Origin: Nocardia wallacei
Lineage (GTDB): Bacteria > Actinomycetota > Actinomycetes > Mycobacteriales > Mycobacteriaceae
Length of the DNA: 64,000 nt
Assembly (NCBI RefSeq): GCF_014466955.1
Contig: NZ_AP023396.1
Span: 2,108,001-2,172,000, forward strand
Reading direction: 5' to 3'
A program made the position numbers and the translations under genes. A model generated the notes under the pieces. That model ran no database searches. It had not been told where the DNA came from and was given only the letters and a program-made list of their open reading frames with translations. Positions 1 through 8,268 of this stretch are shown here, in pieces. Positions within the stretch are counted from its first letter, which is position 1, and each line of letters begins with the position of its first letter.

Positions 1-3
1 AGC

Positions 4-750
4 ATGTGGGGCGCACCGTTGCGCTCGCGATGGCGTGGGTCGCGCCGGCGGGACCCCGAGCAGGCGCGTTTCCTGACCATGGCATCGCTGCGCTGGGTGC
101 TCGCCAACCGCGCCTACACCCCCTGGTACCTGGTGCGGTATTACCGCTTGTTCAAATTCCGGCTGACCAACCCGCATATCGTGCTGCGCGGCATGGTCTT
201 CCTGGGCAAGCGGGTGGAGATCCACGCGACGCCGGAGCTGAGCCGCATGGAGATCGGCAAGTGGGTGCACATCGGTGACGGCAACGCCATCCGCTGCCAC
301 GAGGGCTCGCTGCGCATCGGCGACAAGGTGGTGTTCGGCAAGGACAACGTCGTCAACACCTACCTCGACATCGAGATCGGTGAATCCACGCTGGTCGCCG
401 ACTGGTGCTACATCTGCGACTTCGACCATCGCATGGACGACATCACGCTGCCGATCAAGGACCAGGGCATCGTCAAGAGCCCGGTGCGCATCGGCCCCGA
501 CACCTGGATCGCGGCCAAGGTGACCGTGCTGCGCGAGACCCGGGTCGGTCGCGGGTGCGTGCTCGGCGCGCACGCGGTGGTCAAGGGCGACATCCCCGAT
601 TACGGCATCGCCGTCGGCGCCCCCGCCCGCGTGGTCAAGAACCGCAAGGAGGCGTGGGAGGCCGGAGCCGCGGAGCGCGCGAAGTACCTGGCGGCGCTGG
701 AGGACATCGAACGCAAGAAGAACGGGGTCGGCGCGTCGCAGGCCGGCTGA
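4..750 (+). CDS. Hexapeptide-repeat (LbH) acyltransferase, possibly 5'-truncated by the window edge
   Basis: A left-handed beta-helix O-acyltransferase of about 248 residues. Residues ~80-215 carry isoleucine/valine-spaced hexapeptide turns, ending in the typical VGAPARVVKNR motif; HRMDD near residue 140 probably supplies the catalytic His. By position and type it resembles Rv3034c, which sits near the methylglucose lipopolysaccharide genes in mycobacteria, so acylation of a polysaccharide is plausible but inferred. The first ATG lies three bases into the window and the N-terminal ~25 residues are Arg-rich and poorly conserved in character, so the true start may be upstream of the window or at the internal ATG near base 79. 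Confidence 0.85.
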   Translation: MWGAPLRSRWRGSRRRDPEQARFLTMASLRWVLANRAYTPWYLVRYYRLFKFRLTNPHIVLRGMVFLGKRVEIHATPELSRMEIGKWVHIGDGNAIRCHEGSLRIGDKVVFGKDNVVNTYLDIEIGESTLVADWCYICDFDHRMDDITLPIKDQGIVKSPVRIGPDTWIAAKVTVLRETRVGRGCVLGAHAVVKGDIPDYGIAVGAPARVVKNRKEAWEAGAAERAKYLAALEDIERKKNGVGASQAG

Positions 751-778
751 CACGTTCGAACCTGTCCGAGGGCGCGAG

Positions 779-784
779 TACCGT
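779..784 (+). promoter_or_regulatory. -10 element of a leaderless promoter for the DUF1697 gene
   Basis: TACCGT followed by seven bases and then the ATG at 792. No ribosome binding site precedes that ATG, so translation from the first base of the mRNA is the simplest reading. Inference from sequence only. Confidence 0.45.
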
Positions 785-791
785 CAGGCCC

Positions 792-1331
792 ATGCACCGG
801 TACGCCGCCCTGCTACGCGGGATCATGCCCAGCAACCCGAACATGCGCAACGAGAAGTTGCGGGGCGTGTTCGAGGGGCTGGGTTTCGACGCGGTGGGCT
901 CGGTGCTGAGCAGCGGCAACATCGTGTTCGGCAGTGCCGAATCCGACGCTGCCGCACTGGAATCGCGCATCCAGAAGGCGTTGAACGCCGAGTTGGGCAT
1001 CGGCGGCGGCACCATCCTCCGCAGCCGCGAGGAACTGCGCGCACTGGTCGACTCCGACCCCTTCCCGGGGCTGACCCATGGGCGCGGCACCTACCTCACG
1101 GTGACATTCCTGAAGGACCGCACGGCGGCCGCCCCGGACGCGCTCCCGGCGGAACTCGCTGCCGCGGTACGCATCGTGGGGTACGACGAGGCGGCCGCGG
1201 CCGTGCTCGCCGTCATCGACAACACGGCGAGCACCACGCCCAACCACATGGCGTGGCTGGAATCCGTGTACGGCAAGGACATCACCACCCGCACCTGGCT
1301 GACGGTGCGCAAGGTGCTGGCGAAGCTGTAG
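792..1331 (+). CDS. DUF1697 family protein
   Basis: A 179-residue protein opening with RYAALLRGI and a later LSSGNIVF segment, both hallmarks of the DUF1697 family (usual length ~175-180). The biochemical role of the family is unknown. The open frame continues upstream inside the preceding acyltransferase gene, but the family match begins exactly at the ATG at 792, which also has a -10 hexamer seven bases before it. The C-terminus (NHMAWLESVYGKDITTRTWLTVRKVL) is typical of the family, so the gene looks intact. It stands alone and converges with the NADH dehydrogenase gene 27 bases away. Confidence 0.85.
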   Translation: MHRYAALLRGIMPSNPNMRNEKLRGVFEGLGFDAVGSVLSSGNIVFGSAESDAAALESRIQKALNAELGIGGGTILRSREELRALVDSDPFPGLTHGRGTYLTVTFLKDRTAAAPDALPAELAAAVRIVGYDEAAAAVLAVIDNTASTTPNHMAWLESVYGKDITTRTWLTVRKVLAKL

Positions 1332-1358
1332 GCCCCGCCACAACCTCGGGCGTGATGG

Positions 1359-2654
1359 TTACGCCGCGCGGCGCTCCGAATCCGAGCGCGGCGCGGCGGT
1401 GGGCTTCTCGGTCTCGGCGAAGCCCGGGCGGCCGGTACCGATGAAGGCCACCAGCCACGACACCACCGCGACGAACCGGTTGCGGAAGCCGACCAGGTAG
1501 AACAGGTGCACCGCGAGCCAGGCCATCCACGCGATGAAACCGGTGAACTTCACCTTGTCGTTGAGCTTGGTGACCGCGCTGAACCGGCTGATCACCGCCA
1601 TGGAACCCTTGTCCCAGTAGACGAAAGGAGTGCCCGGTTGCTTCTTGCGGCGAATGATGTCGGCGACGTGCCGGCCCTCCTGCATCGCCGTCGGCGACTG
1701 CCCGGGGTAGCCGTTGAGCGAGGTCATGTCGCCGATGGCGTAGATATCGGCGTGCCCGCCGACGGTGCAGTCGGGGTTGATCAGCAGCCGCCCGGCGCGA
1801 TCGGTCTCGCAGCCGGTGGCCTCGGCCAGCAGCCGCGCGAATCCGCCGGCCTGCACACCCGCCGACCACACCACCGTCTCCGCGCCGATGCCGCGTTCGA
1901 CACCGTCCTTCGTCTTGACCGTCACCTTGCCGGCCTCGATGTCGGTGACGAATGTGTCCAGCAGCACCTCGACACCGTTGCGCGCCAACGACTCCCGCGC
2001 GTACTCCGACAGGCTGCCCCCGAACGGCGGCAAGACCGCCGGCGCGCCCTCCACCAGCGACACCGAGATCTCCTGGTGGTAATGCCGCTTGGCGAGCTCC
2101 TTGAGCTGCCCGGCGACCTCCACGCCGGTGGGCCCCGCGCCGACCACCACGAAGCTCAGCAGCCGCTCCCGCGAATCGGGGTCGGCCGTCGCCGCCTCGG
2201 TGAACACCCGCTCGATCTGCGCGCGCAACCGCTTGGCGTCGTCGATGGTCTTGAGCGAGAACGTCTTCCGGGCGAAATCGTCACGCCCGAAGTAGGACTG
2301 GTTGGCGCCCGTCGCGGCGATCAGCGAGCCGTAGCGGATCCGGCGCGGGCCGTCCGCCGTCTCGTAGGTGAGCACCGCGTCCTCGGCGTCGATGTCGACG
2401 ACCTTGCCGAGCCGCACATCGGCGCCCTTGTGCCGGTGCAGGATTCCCGCGATCGGCGGCGCGATGTCCGTGCTGGGCAGCACACCGGTCGCTACTTGGT
2501 AGAGCAGCGGCTGAAACAGGTGCTCGGGCGTGCTCGAGATGAGTACGTAGTTGACCCCCGACTTGCTCAGCTGCTTCGCGGCGGCGAGTCCGCCGAAGCC
2601 CGAGCCGACGATGACGACCTCAGCGGTTTCGATTCCCGCATCCACGTGTTGCAT
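1359..2654 (-). CDS. ndh: Type II NADH dehydrogenase (NADH:quinone oxidoreductase, FAD)
   Basis: A 431-residue flavoprotein that would transfer electrons from NADH to menaquinone without pumping protons. An FAD-binding GSGFGG motif lies at residues 17-22 and a second Rossmann motif (VVGAGPTGVE) near residue 170; IYAIGDM near residue 310 is the second FAD contact. The C-terminal ~60 residues are hydrophobic and aromatic (roughly 365-405), as in the membrane-attachment region of the family. AGGAGG precedes the ATG by about six bases. The gene is divergent from a LysR regulator, and the shared 100-bp region holds an inverted repeat, so LysR control is plausible. Confidence 0.92.
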   Translation of the reverse strand: MQHVDAGIETAEVVIVGSGFGGLAAAKQLSKSGVNYVLISSTPEHLFQPLLYQVATGVLPSTDIAPPIAGILHRHKGADVRLGKVVDIDAEDAVLTYETADGPRRIRYGSLIAATGANQSYFGRDDFARKTFSLKTIDDAKRLRAQIERVFTEAATADPDSRERLLSFVVVGAGPTGVEVAGQLKELAKRHYHQEISVSLVEGAPAVLPPFGGSLSEYARESLARNGVEVLLDTFVTDIEAGKVTVKTKDGVERGIGAETVVWSAGVQAGGFARLLAEATGCETDRAGRLLINPDCTVGGHADIYAIGDMTSLNGYPGQSPTAMQEGRHVADIIRRKKQPGTPFVYWDKGSMAVISRFSAVTKLNDKVKFTGFIAWMAWLAVHLFYLVGFRNRFVAVVSWLVAFIGTGRPGFAETEKPTAAPRSDSERRAA

Positions 2655-2691
2655 GACAGCCTCCTTCTGTCATTACTAACCGTGATTCGGA

Positions 2692-2744
2692 ATCCAGATG
2701 TTCCGAGGGTCAGGGCGCATAATTTAGATGAATCTTATCTGGAT
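2692..2744. promoter_or_regulatory. Inverted repeat in the ndh-lysR divergent promoter region
   Basis: ATCCAGAT at 2692-2699 is the exact reverse complement of ATCTGGAT at 2737-2744, with 37 bases between. A second, closer pair, AGAT-N7-ATCT, lies at 2726-2740. The arrangement suits two LysR half-site regions, but no binding data exist. Confidence 0.45.
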
Positions 2745-2765
2745 CGGTCATGAATGGAGATCTTG

Positions 2766-3623
2766 ATGGAACTGCGGCAGCTGTCCTACTTCGTCGCTGT
2801 CTGCGAGGAACTCAGCTTCAGCCGAGCCGCGCAGCGGTGCTTCATATCGCAATCAGCTATCAGTCACCAGATCGCCCGGCTCGAACATGATCTTGGTGTA
2901 CAGCTCTTCGAGCGCTCCACGCGGTCGGTCGTTCCGACCGACGCAACGACGCGGCTACTTCCCCTTGCGAAACAAATGCTGAGCCTGGAATCGGCCATTC
3001 GCGCAGCTGTGCGGTCGTCTGGGCCGCGAATTCGCTTGGCCGCCAACATGTCCTTCGCAACAAGATCGCTCTCGGCCATCGCGGGTGCGCGCGAGGCGCA
3101 TCCGGGTGCGGAGATCGAGTTCGTGATCAAGCCGTTCCGGCAGCGCATCGCCGCGGTGGCGGACGGCGACTGTGATCTCGCTCTCATCCGTGGCCGGGTG
3201 GATCAGCCGGGTCTGACGGTCGAGAAACTCTGGGTGGAGGACCTCGTGATCGCCGTGTCGACGGCCCATCCGCTGGCCGGTCGCGACGATGTGACGCTCA
3301 CGGAATTGGGGAACTATCCGCTGCTCCTGCCCCCGGAGCAAGAACAGGTGCTGTTGCACAACGTGGTTCGGCGCGCGTTCGCGGACCTGCCCGCCCCGCC
3401 GACCTACGGCCCGCCGATCCCGCCCGACCACACCGCCACCATGGAACTGATCAACCGCCCCGACGCGTGGACGATCCTCTACGCCGATACCCCCGCCGAG
3501 GGCATTGCCGGACTGCGCCTGTCGGGCCGACCGCTGCGCGTGCCGGTCTCGGCGGTACTGCGCAGCGACCTGCGCCCGTCACCGATCCTCACCACGCTGC
3601 TGGCGGCATTGCACAGCGCCTGA
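2766..3623 (+). CDS. LysR-family transcriptional regulator
   Basis: A 285-residue LTTR. Residues 1-60 form the winged helix-turn-helix (LRQLSYFVAV, FSRAAQRCFISQSAISHQIARLE, LFERSTRSV), and the rest forms the substrate-binding domain (from about residue 85). An upstream in-frame ATG at 2754 would add only MEIL; family alignment favours 2766. It is transcribed away from ndh. LTTRs usually autorepress and act on the divergent neighbour, so ndh is the natural target; the effector cannot be read from the sequence. Confidence 0.9.
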   Translation: MELRQLSYFVAVCEELSFSRAAQRCFISQSAISHQIARLEHDLGVQLFERSTRSVVPTDATTRLLPLAKQMLSLESAIRAAVRSSGPRIRLAANMSFATRSLSAIAGAREAHPGAEIEFVIKPFRQRIAAVADGDCDLALIRGRVDQPGLTVEKLWVEDLVIAVSTAHPLAGRDDVTLTELGNYPLLLPPEQEQVLLHNVVRRAFADLPAPPTYGPPIPPDHTATMELINRPDAWTILYADTPAEGIAGLRLSGRPLRVPVSAVLRSDLRPSPILTTLLAALHSA

Positions 3624-3626
3624 CGA

Positions 3627-4874
3627 CTACACGCGCAGCGGCGGCGATTTCGGGAAGGTGACCGGCAGCGCCGTCAGCGCGCGATGGAACGGCCCGGGTC
3701 GCCAGGTCAATTCGTCGCCGGGCACGGCCAGCTGCAACTCCGGCAACGCGTCGAGCAGCTGATCGATGGCGTCCTGCGCGACCAGATAGGCCACCGACCG
3801 GGCCGGGCACGAGTGCGGGCCGACGCTCCACGCCAGATGCGAACGGTTGTCGGTGAATTCACGCACCCCGACGGCCGGGTCGTTGTTGGCCCCCGACATG
3901 CTGATGATCACCGGATGATTCGCGGGCAGCCAGACGTCGTCGATCAGCACCGGCTGCCGCGGGTAGGTGACGCAGTAATTGGCCATCGGCGGGTCGGTGA
4001 ACAGCACCTCGTCCAGCGCGTCCCGCGTCGACAGGCTGCCGCCCAGCAGGTTTCCGGCGAAGCGGTCGTCGGTCATCATCAGCAGCAGCGTGTTGACGAT
4101 GAGGTTCTGCTGGGGTTCGATGCCCGCGCCGTAGAGGGTGACCAGCTGGTGGATCATCTCCGTGTCGTCCAGACCGACCGGATGCGCCAGCAGTCGCGAG
4201 ATGATGTCGTCGCCGGGGTGGGCCCGCTTGAGCGCGACCAGCTCGACCAGCGCCTGGGTGAGCATCTCGTTACCGCGCTCGGCCTCGACGACCTCGAACA
4301 TCATCGCCATACCCTGCGCCACCCGCTGCCCGATCTCGGCGGGGCAGCCCAGCATCACATTGAGCACCTCGAACGACAGCGGGAAGGCGTAGTGCTGGAT
4401 CAGCTCGGCCGAGCCGGTCTCGCAGAACGTGTTGATCAACCGGGACGCGATGCGCTCGACGGTGGCGTGCATCGCGTGCAGATCCACCCCGTCGATCGCG
4501 GCGACGTTGGCCTGGCGGTACCGCTCGTGTTCGACGCCCGCGCTGCGCAGCGCGTTCGGCCGCCACTCCAGCATCGGGAGGATGGGGGAGTCGGCGGGCG
4601 CGGACTGCTGCCAGGCGCGCGGGTCGGCCGGAAAGTGCTCGGGGTCGTTGAGGATTCGCACCGCCGTCCGATACCCGATGACCAGCGTGGCCGGCACGCC
4701 AGGCGCCAGATCGACCGGCACCAGCGACCCGTAGCGCCGCCGCATGTCCCGATAGGCCGCGTGCGGATCGGCGGCGAACTCGGGGACGTGCAACGGAACC
4801 CGCGGACCGTCGGTGTCGATCGGTGAGCCGTGGCGCACCGGGCACCCCTGGTTCGGTGCCGGCGGCCGGGTCAA
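3627..4874 (-). CDS. cvnE: Conservon P450-like protein (CvnE type, CYP157-like) with degenerate P450 motifs
   Basis: Last gene of the conservon. About 415 residues from the TTG at 4874, which overlaps the stop of cvnD as TTGA; a GTG at 4838 is the alternative. The haem-ligand loop is present as GPHSCPARSVA, so the Cys is kept. The K-helix position normally ExxR reads DEVLF, so the Arg is absent, and the I-helix reads AGIEPQQN, without the usual acid-Thr pair. The CYP157 family of Streptomyces conservons is known to lack ExxR. It may bind haem and act in signalling rather than as a normal monooxygenase; that part is inference. The open frame extends further upstream only as a shadow of cvnD. 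Confidence 0.85.
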   Translation of the reverse strand: MTRPPAPNQGCPVRHGSPIDTDGPRVPLHVPEFAADPHAAYRDMRRRYGSLVPVDLAPGVPATLVIGYRTAVRILNDPEHFPADPRAWQQSAPADSPILPMLEWRPNALRSAGVEHERYRQANVAAIDGVDLHAMHATVERIASRLINTFCETGSAELIQHYAFPLSFEVLNVMLGCPAEIGQRVAQGMAMMFEVVEAERGNEMLTQALVELVALKRAHPGDDIISRLLAHPVGLDDTEMIHQLVTLYGAGIEPQQNLIVNTLLLMMTDDRFAGNLLGGSLSTRDALDEVLFTDPPMANYCVTYPRQPVLIDDVWLPANHPVIISMSGANNDPAVGVREFTDNRSHLAWSVGPHSCPARSVAYLVAQDAIDQLLDALPELQLAVPGDELTWRPGPFHRALTALPVTFPKSPPLRV

Positions 4875-5497
4875 CCCTGCGACTCCAGCCGCTGGAACAG
4901 GAACTCGACGAGCGTGATGAGCGATCGCAGGCACGGGCCGCGATCGCGCGCGTCCAAGGCCGTCAGCGGGGTATCGGGCTCGAGGTCCAGCGCCTCCCGG
5001 ATCTCGTGCAGCGGAAAGCGTTGCGCGCCCTCGAACTCGTTGACCGCGACCGAATACGGCACCCCGCGCTCCTCGAGCACCGCGAGCACCTCGTCGGCCT
5101 TGTCGATGCGGCGGGTGTCCACGAGGACCAGCGCGCCGAGCGCACCGCGGGACAGCTCCTCCCACAGGGGCAGGAACCGCCGCTGCCCGGGTGTGCCGAA
5201 GAGATACAGCGCCAGTTGCGGATTCAGCGTGATGCGGCCGAAGTCCATGGCGACCGTGGTGGTCACCTTGCCCGGCAGGTCGGCCATGTCGTCCACACCG
5301 ATGCTGGCCTCGGTGATGGTTTCCTCGGTACGCAGCGGCCGGATCTCGGACACGCTGTTGACGAACGTGGTCTTACCGACGCCGAAATTACCCGCCACCA
5401 ACAGCTTGACCGACCGGGTGACGGTTTCGGGCACGTAGTCGACGGTGCGTTCGGTGAGGGCAGACGGGCGCTCAGACGGCGAGAGCGCGGAGCCCAT
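4871..5497 (-). CDS. cvnD: Conservon small GTPase (CvnD)
   Basis: A 208-residue Ras-like/ATP-GTP-binding protein of the actinobacterial conservon family. The P-loop GNFGVGKT spans residues 36-43, the G3 region reads GTPGQ, and AVNEFEGA stands where the NKxD specificity loop is expected. In Streptomyces conservons the GTPase works with CvnA-C at the membrane in a complex compared to eukaryotic G-protein signalling. Its ATG overlaps the end of cvnC by 26 bases and its stop overlaps the P450 start, so the three products are translationally coupled. Confidence 0.93.
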   Translation of the reverse strand: MGSALSPSERPSALTERTVDYVPETVTRSVKLLVAGNFGVGKTTFVNSVSEIRPLRTEETITEASIGVDDMADLPGKVTTTVAMDFGRITLNPQLALYLFGTPGQRRFLPLWEELSRGALGALVLVDTRRIDKADEVLAVLEERGVPYSVAVNEFEGAQRFPLHEIREALDLEPDTPLTALDARDRGPCLRSLITLVEFLFQRLESQG

Positions 5498-5822
5498 TGA
5501 GTACCTCCTCCAGCAAGGCGAGTTCCGGAACCTGGTCGGCGGGTGCCGGATTGACCAGATGGCCGCTGTCCAACAGATCGGATGCGATGATCTTGACCAC
5601 CGAGGGCGGAAGATCGAGATAGGCGGCGATCTCGGCGATCGACAGGGCGCCGCGCCGGCTGCACACGCTCATCACCCGCCGCCCGTCGGGGCTCAGCCCC
5701 GGCGGCGGGTCCTGCGCCACCACAACCAGGGTGACCAGATCGAGCACCCGGCTCGCGCGCGAGCGTCCACCCGTGCGCACATACGCCCGTACCAGGTCGG
5801 GGTCGCGACGATGCCTGCTCAT
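5472..5822 (-). CDS. cvnC: Conservon DUF742 protein (CvnC)
   Basis: A 116-residue DUF742 protein. The central segment (SIAEIAAYLDLPPSVVKIIASDLLDSG) is the winged-helix-like core of the family, and the C-terminus (PELALLEEVLNGLRAL) is characteristic. CvnC proteins are part of the conservon complex with the roadblock protein and the GTPase. It starts 86 bases after cvnB, the only sizeable gap in the operon, and overlaps cvnD by 26 bases. Confidence 0.92.
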   Translation of the reverse strand: MSRHRRDPDLVRAYVRTGGRSRASRVLDLVTLVVVAQDPPPGLSPDGRRVMSVCSRRGALSIAEIAAYLDLPPSVVKIIASDLLDSGHLVNPAPADQVPELALLEEVLNGLRALAV

Positions 5823-5908
5823 ATCACCGCCTCGCTCGCGCTCGGCGTCATCACGAGCAGGCGCCGGGCTGTGCCGTCAGTTCGCTCGCTGCGCGCTCCC
5901 ATGGCCCG

Positions 5909-6316
5909 CTACCGCGTGCGCGGCAGGCTGCCGAGTTCGCGGCCCACCCGCGCCGCGAGCTCGTTCATCCGATGCGCGACCAGACTGACGTCCACCTGCG
6001 AGGTGGTGGATACGCCGATCAGCGCGCCTTCCCCGGCGGCGGTAATGAAGATCATCCCGTCGTCGTATTCGGTCATGTTCTGCCGCACCGAATTCGCCGC
6101 GCCGCAGAATTCACCGAGCGCCTTGCCCAGCGACCGCAGGCCGGAGGCCGCGGCGGCGAATCGTTCGGCGTCGTCGACGGAGATCTCGCCGATCTGCGCG
6201 ATCCGCAGGCCGTCTTCGGAAAGCAGGACGGCGAAGCGGACGCCGGGAACGTTGAGGTCCTCGAGCATCCAGGCCAGTTTGTTGCCGTCACTGACGGCTG
6301 TACCGGGTGTGCCCAT
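5909..6316 (-). CDS. cvnB: Conservon roadblock/LC7 protein (CvnB)
   Basis: A 135-residue roadblock/LC7-domain protein (LAWMLEDLNVPGVRFAVLLSEDG at the N-terminus). Roadblock proteins act as partners or regulators of small GTPases, here CvnD. The ATG at 6316 is chosen because it overlaps the cvnA stop as TGATG and the family begins at this point; a longer frame to 6385 lies inside cvnA. No membrane segment. Confidence 0.92.
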   Translation of the reverse strand: MGTPGTAVSDGNKLAWMLEDLNVPGVRFAVLLSEDGLRIAQIGEISVDDAERFAAAASGLRSLGKALGEFCGAANSVRQNMTEYDDGMIFITAAGEGALIGVSTTSQVDVSLVAHRMNELAARVGRELGSLPRTR

Positions 6317-7899
6317 CAGGATGTCATCCCTTCGGTGTTTTCGTGCGCGGCAGACGTGCGGCCGCTCTGGGTGCCGCTCTGCCACGCGGCGGCGATATCG
6401 GGGCGGGGGAGTTCGGTATCGGTGTCCGGCCCACGCGACAGCGTGGACACCGACACGGTCCGGCGTCGGCGACGCGGCAACCCGCCCGGTGTGATTTCGT
6501 GGACGGTCGATATGGATTCGGATTCGTCCTCGGCTTCGTTCGCTGTCACAAACTGATCATCCGTCGCTGCGGCGTGCGCGCCGCTGGTGGTCAGAGGCCG
6601 CGGGCCCGATGCGGTGGCCCGGATGTCGTCCGTCCCGCCCGTACGCAATCCCTCCGTTGTCACCGTGTGTGCTCCGCCCGTCATCCGGACGGGGGCCTGG
6701 CCGGAATCCGCGGTCTCCCGGTCGAATCCGTGCCGTGCCGAGGGCGAGGTGGCCGGCTCGGGAGCCGCGGAGATCATCGGCGGCGTACCGGCCTCGAGCT
6801 CCGGAGTGGTGGATTCGCGCGGGGCCAGCAGCGCCTCGGGGACGTAGACCATGGCCCGCATGCCACCGTAGGTGTTGGGGCCGTCGATGTACACGGTGAA
6901 CCCGTAGCGGCGGGCCAGGGCGGCGATGCCCGGGAAACCCACCCGCGGAGCGGGTCCGAGCTGGTGGATGTCGACCACGCGCTCGCCGGCGAGCACCTGC
7001 CGGGCCTCTTCCATCTGCTCGGCGTTCATGCGCACACCCGCGTCGTCGACGATCACGGTGACGCCGTGGTGACCTTCCTGGAAGGTGACGTCGACGAACG
7101 AGGTGGGCGGCGAGTAGCGCAGCGCGTTGTCCAGCAGCGTCGCCAGCGTGTGTACCAGCGGTTCCACCGCGCGGCTGATCACGACGCGGTCGAGCTGGTG
7201 CGGCCGCACGCGGGTGAAGTCGCGGACGCGGCCGACGGCGCCACCGACGACGTCGGTGAGCGCCTGCTGCGGCCAGCGGCGACCGGGCAGGCCACCACAC
7301 ACGATCACGTAGGACTGCGCCTGGCGGATCATCTGCTGGACACTGTGGTCGATGCGGGTCAGCGTCTCGTACACATCGTCACCGCGGTGCTCACGTAGCG
7401 CGGTGCTCACCACCTGGCTCACGTCGGCGCCGAGGCTGACCACCGAGGTGCCGAAGGCGCGCACCGCGGCGCTTGTCGCCTCGCGGGCGGCGTTCTCGGT
7501 ATCGGTGCGGGCCTTGGCCTCGGCCCGGGCGGCTGCCTGCTGCGCCTCGTAGTCGGCCTCGCGGCGGGCCCGGTCGCGGGTCTCGGCCTGCATCATGCGG
7601 AGATCGCCGATATAGCGCTCGCCGAGTGCGTGCAGCAGCTGCCCCAGGCGGGTCTGCCCGCCGGCGACCGGTATCTCCACCGTCACCTCGGATCGGCGTA
7701 CCGCATCGGCCACATAGGGCATGGTGCTGGTGGTGAACTGTTCGAGTTCGTCCTCTTGCCCGCGCAGCGCCTGTTCGGCCGTCTCGGCGCGCGAGCGCTG
7801 ATGTACGGCGTAGTACGCCGCATACAGCGCCGCCGCGACGGCCAATATGAGAACTGCAGCGAGGATCCACGAAATCGTCACGGCGGTAGATTGATTCAT
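6316..7899 (-). CDS. cvnA: Conservon sensor histidine kinase-like protein (CvnA)
   Basis: A 527-residue membrane protein and first gene of the conservon. It has one N-terminal transmembrane segment (residues ~8-30) followed by a long charged coiled-coil stretch, as in other CvnA proteins, which lack a large extracellular sensor. The HATPase domain keeps an N-box (LLDNALRYSPP), but the G1 box is altered to VDDAGVRM. The C-terminal ~150 residues are low-complexity. Divergence from classic histidine kinases is normal for CvnA. No response regulator is adjacent; signalling is expected to pass to CvnB-E. Confidence 0.9.
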   Translation of the reverse strand: MNQSTAVTISWILAAVLILAVAAALYAAYYAVHQRSRAETAEQALRGQEDELEQFTTSTMPYVADAVRRSEVTVEIPVAGGQTRLGQLLHALGERYIGDLRMMQAETRDRARREADYEAQQAAARAEAKARTDTENAAREATSAAVRAFGTSVVSLGADVSQVVSTALREHRGDDVYETLTRIDHSVQQMIRQAQSYVIVCGGLPGRRWPQQALTDVVGGAVGRVRDFTRVRPHQLDRVVISRAVEPLVHTLATLLDNALRYSPPTSFVDVTFQEGHHGVTVIVDDAGVRMNAEQMEEARQVLAGERVVDIHQLGPAPRVGFPGIAALARRYGFTVYIDGPNTYGGMRAMVYVPEALLAPRESTTPELEAGTPPMISAAPEPATSPSARHGFDRETADSGQAPVRMTGGAHTVTTEGLRTGGTDDIRATASGPRPLTTSGAHAAATDDQFVTANEAEDESESISTVHEITPGGLPRRRRRTVSVSTLSRGPDTDTELPRPDIAAAWQSGTQSGRTSAAHENTEGMTS

Positions 7900-8268
7900 C
7901 AGGTTCCCTTGTTGCCGGCTGCCCGGCCGCCTCGTCCTTCCTCAACTCGCCGACCACCAGACACCAGGGCCGGATGACTCTCACGTCGGCACCGGCTCGA
8001 AGTTGCTTACCGGACAGTAGGTTTCGATTTCGAAATCCTGCCCGAGCGGGCCGTATTCGGCCCCGATGCCCGACGACGGCAAACATTATCAGTTATTCCG
8101 AGCAACAGCGACCGATTCGTTATGGACTTCCCGGTCTGCATGGAGTCGGTGCGAAGGTTGCAAATGCCTTGTCCGGTAGCCGATCACGGCAAATCCGCCG
8201 CACCGCCAGGCGAGTCGCGGGTCGGCCCGGCGTGAGCGGCCATTCGCTCGGGCACACCCGGCGACGTG
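7900..8268. other. 369-base gap upstream of cvnA
   Basis: No credible gene seen on either strand. It should contain the promoter of the cvn operon (minus strand). The middle part is less G+C-rich than its surroundings and holds the 12-bp perfect palindrome GATTTCGAAATC at 8026-8037, a candidate regulator site. Confidence 0.4.
8026..8037. promoter_or_regulatory. Palindrome GATTTCGAAATC upstream of the conservon
   Basis: A perfect 12-bp palindrome about 130 bases upstream of the cvnA start, in an A+T-richer patch. Possible operator; no regulator gene lies next to it, so support is weak. Confidence 0.25.

Noticed and set aside
1506..2753. 415-codon plus-strand frame opposite ndh
   Set aside because: Complement of the NADH dehydrogenase; Arg/His/Gly-rich with no motif.
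4875..5165. N-terminal extension of the P450-like protein
   Set aside because: The extra ~97 codons overlap the cvnD GTPase out of frame and lack any P450 character; conservon genes overlap only at their ends.
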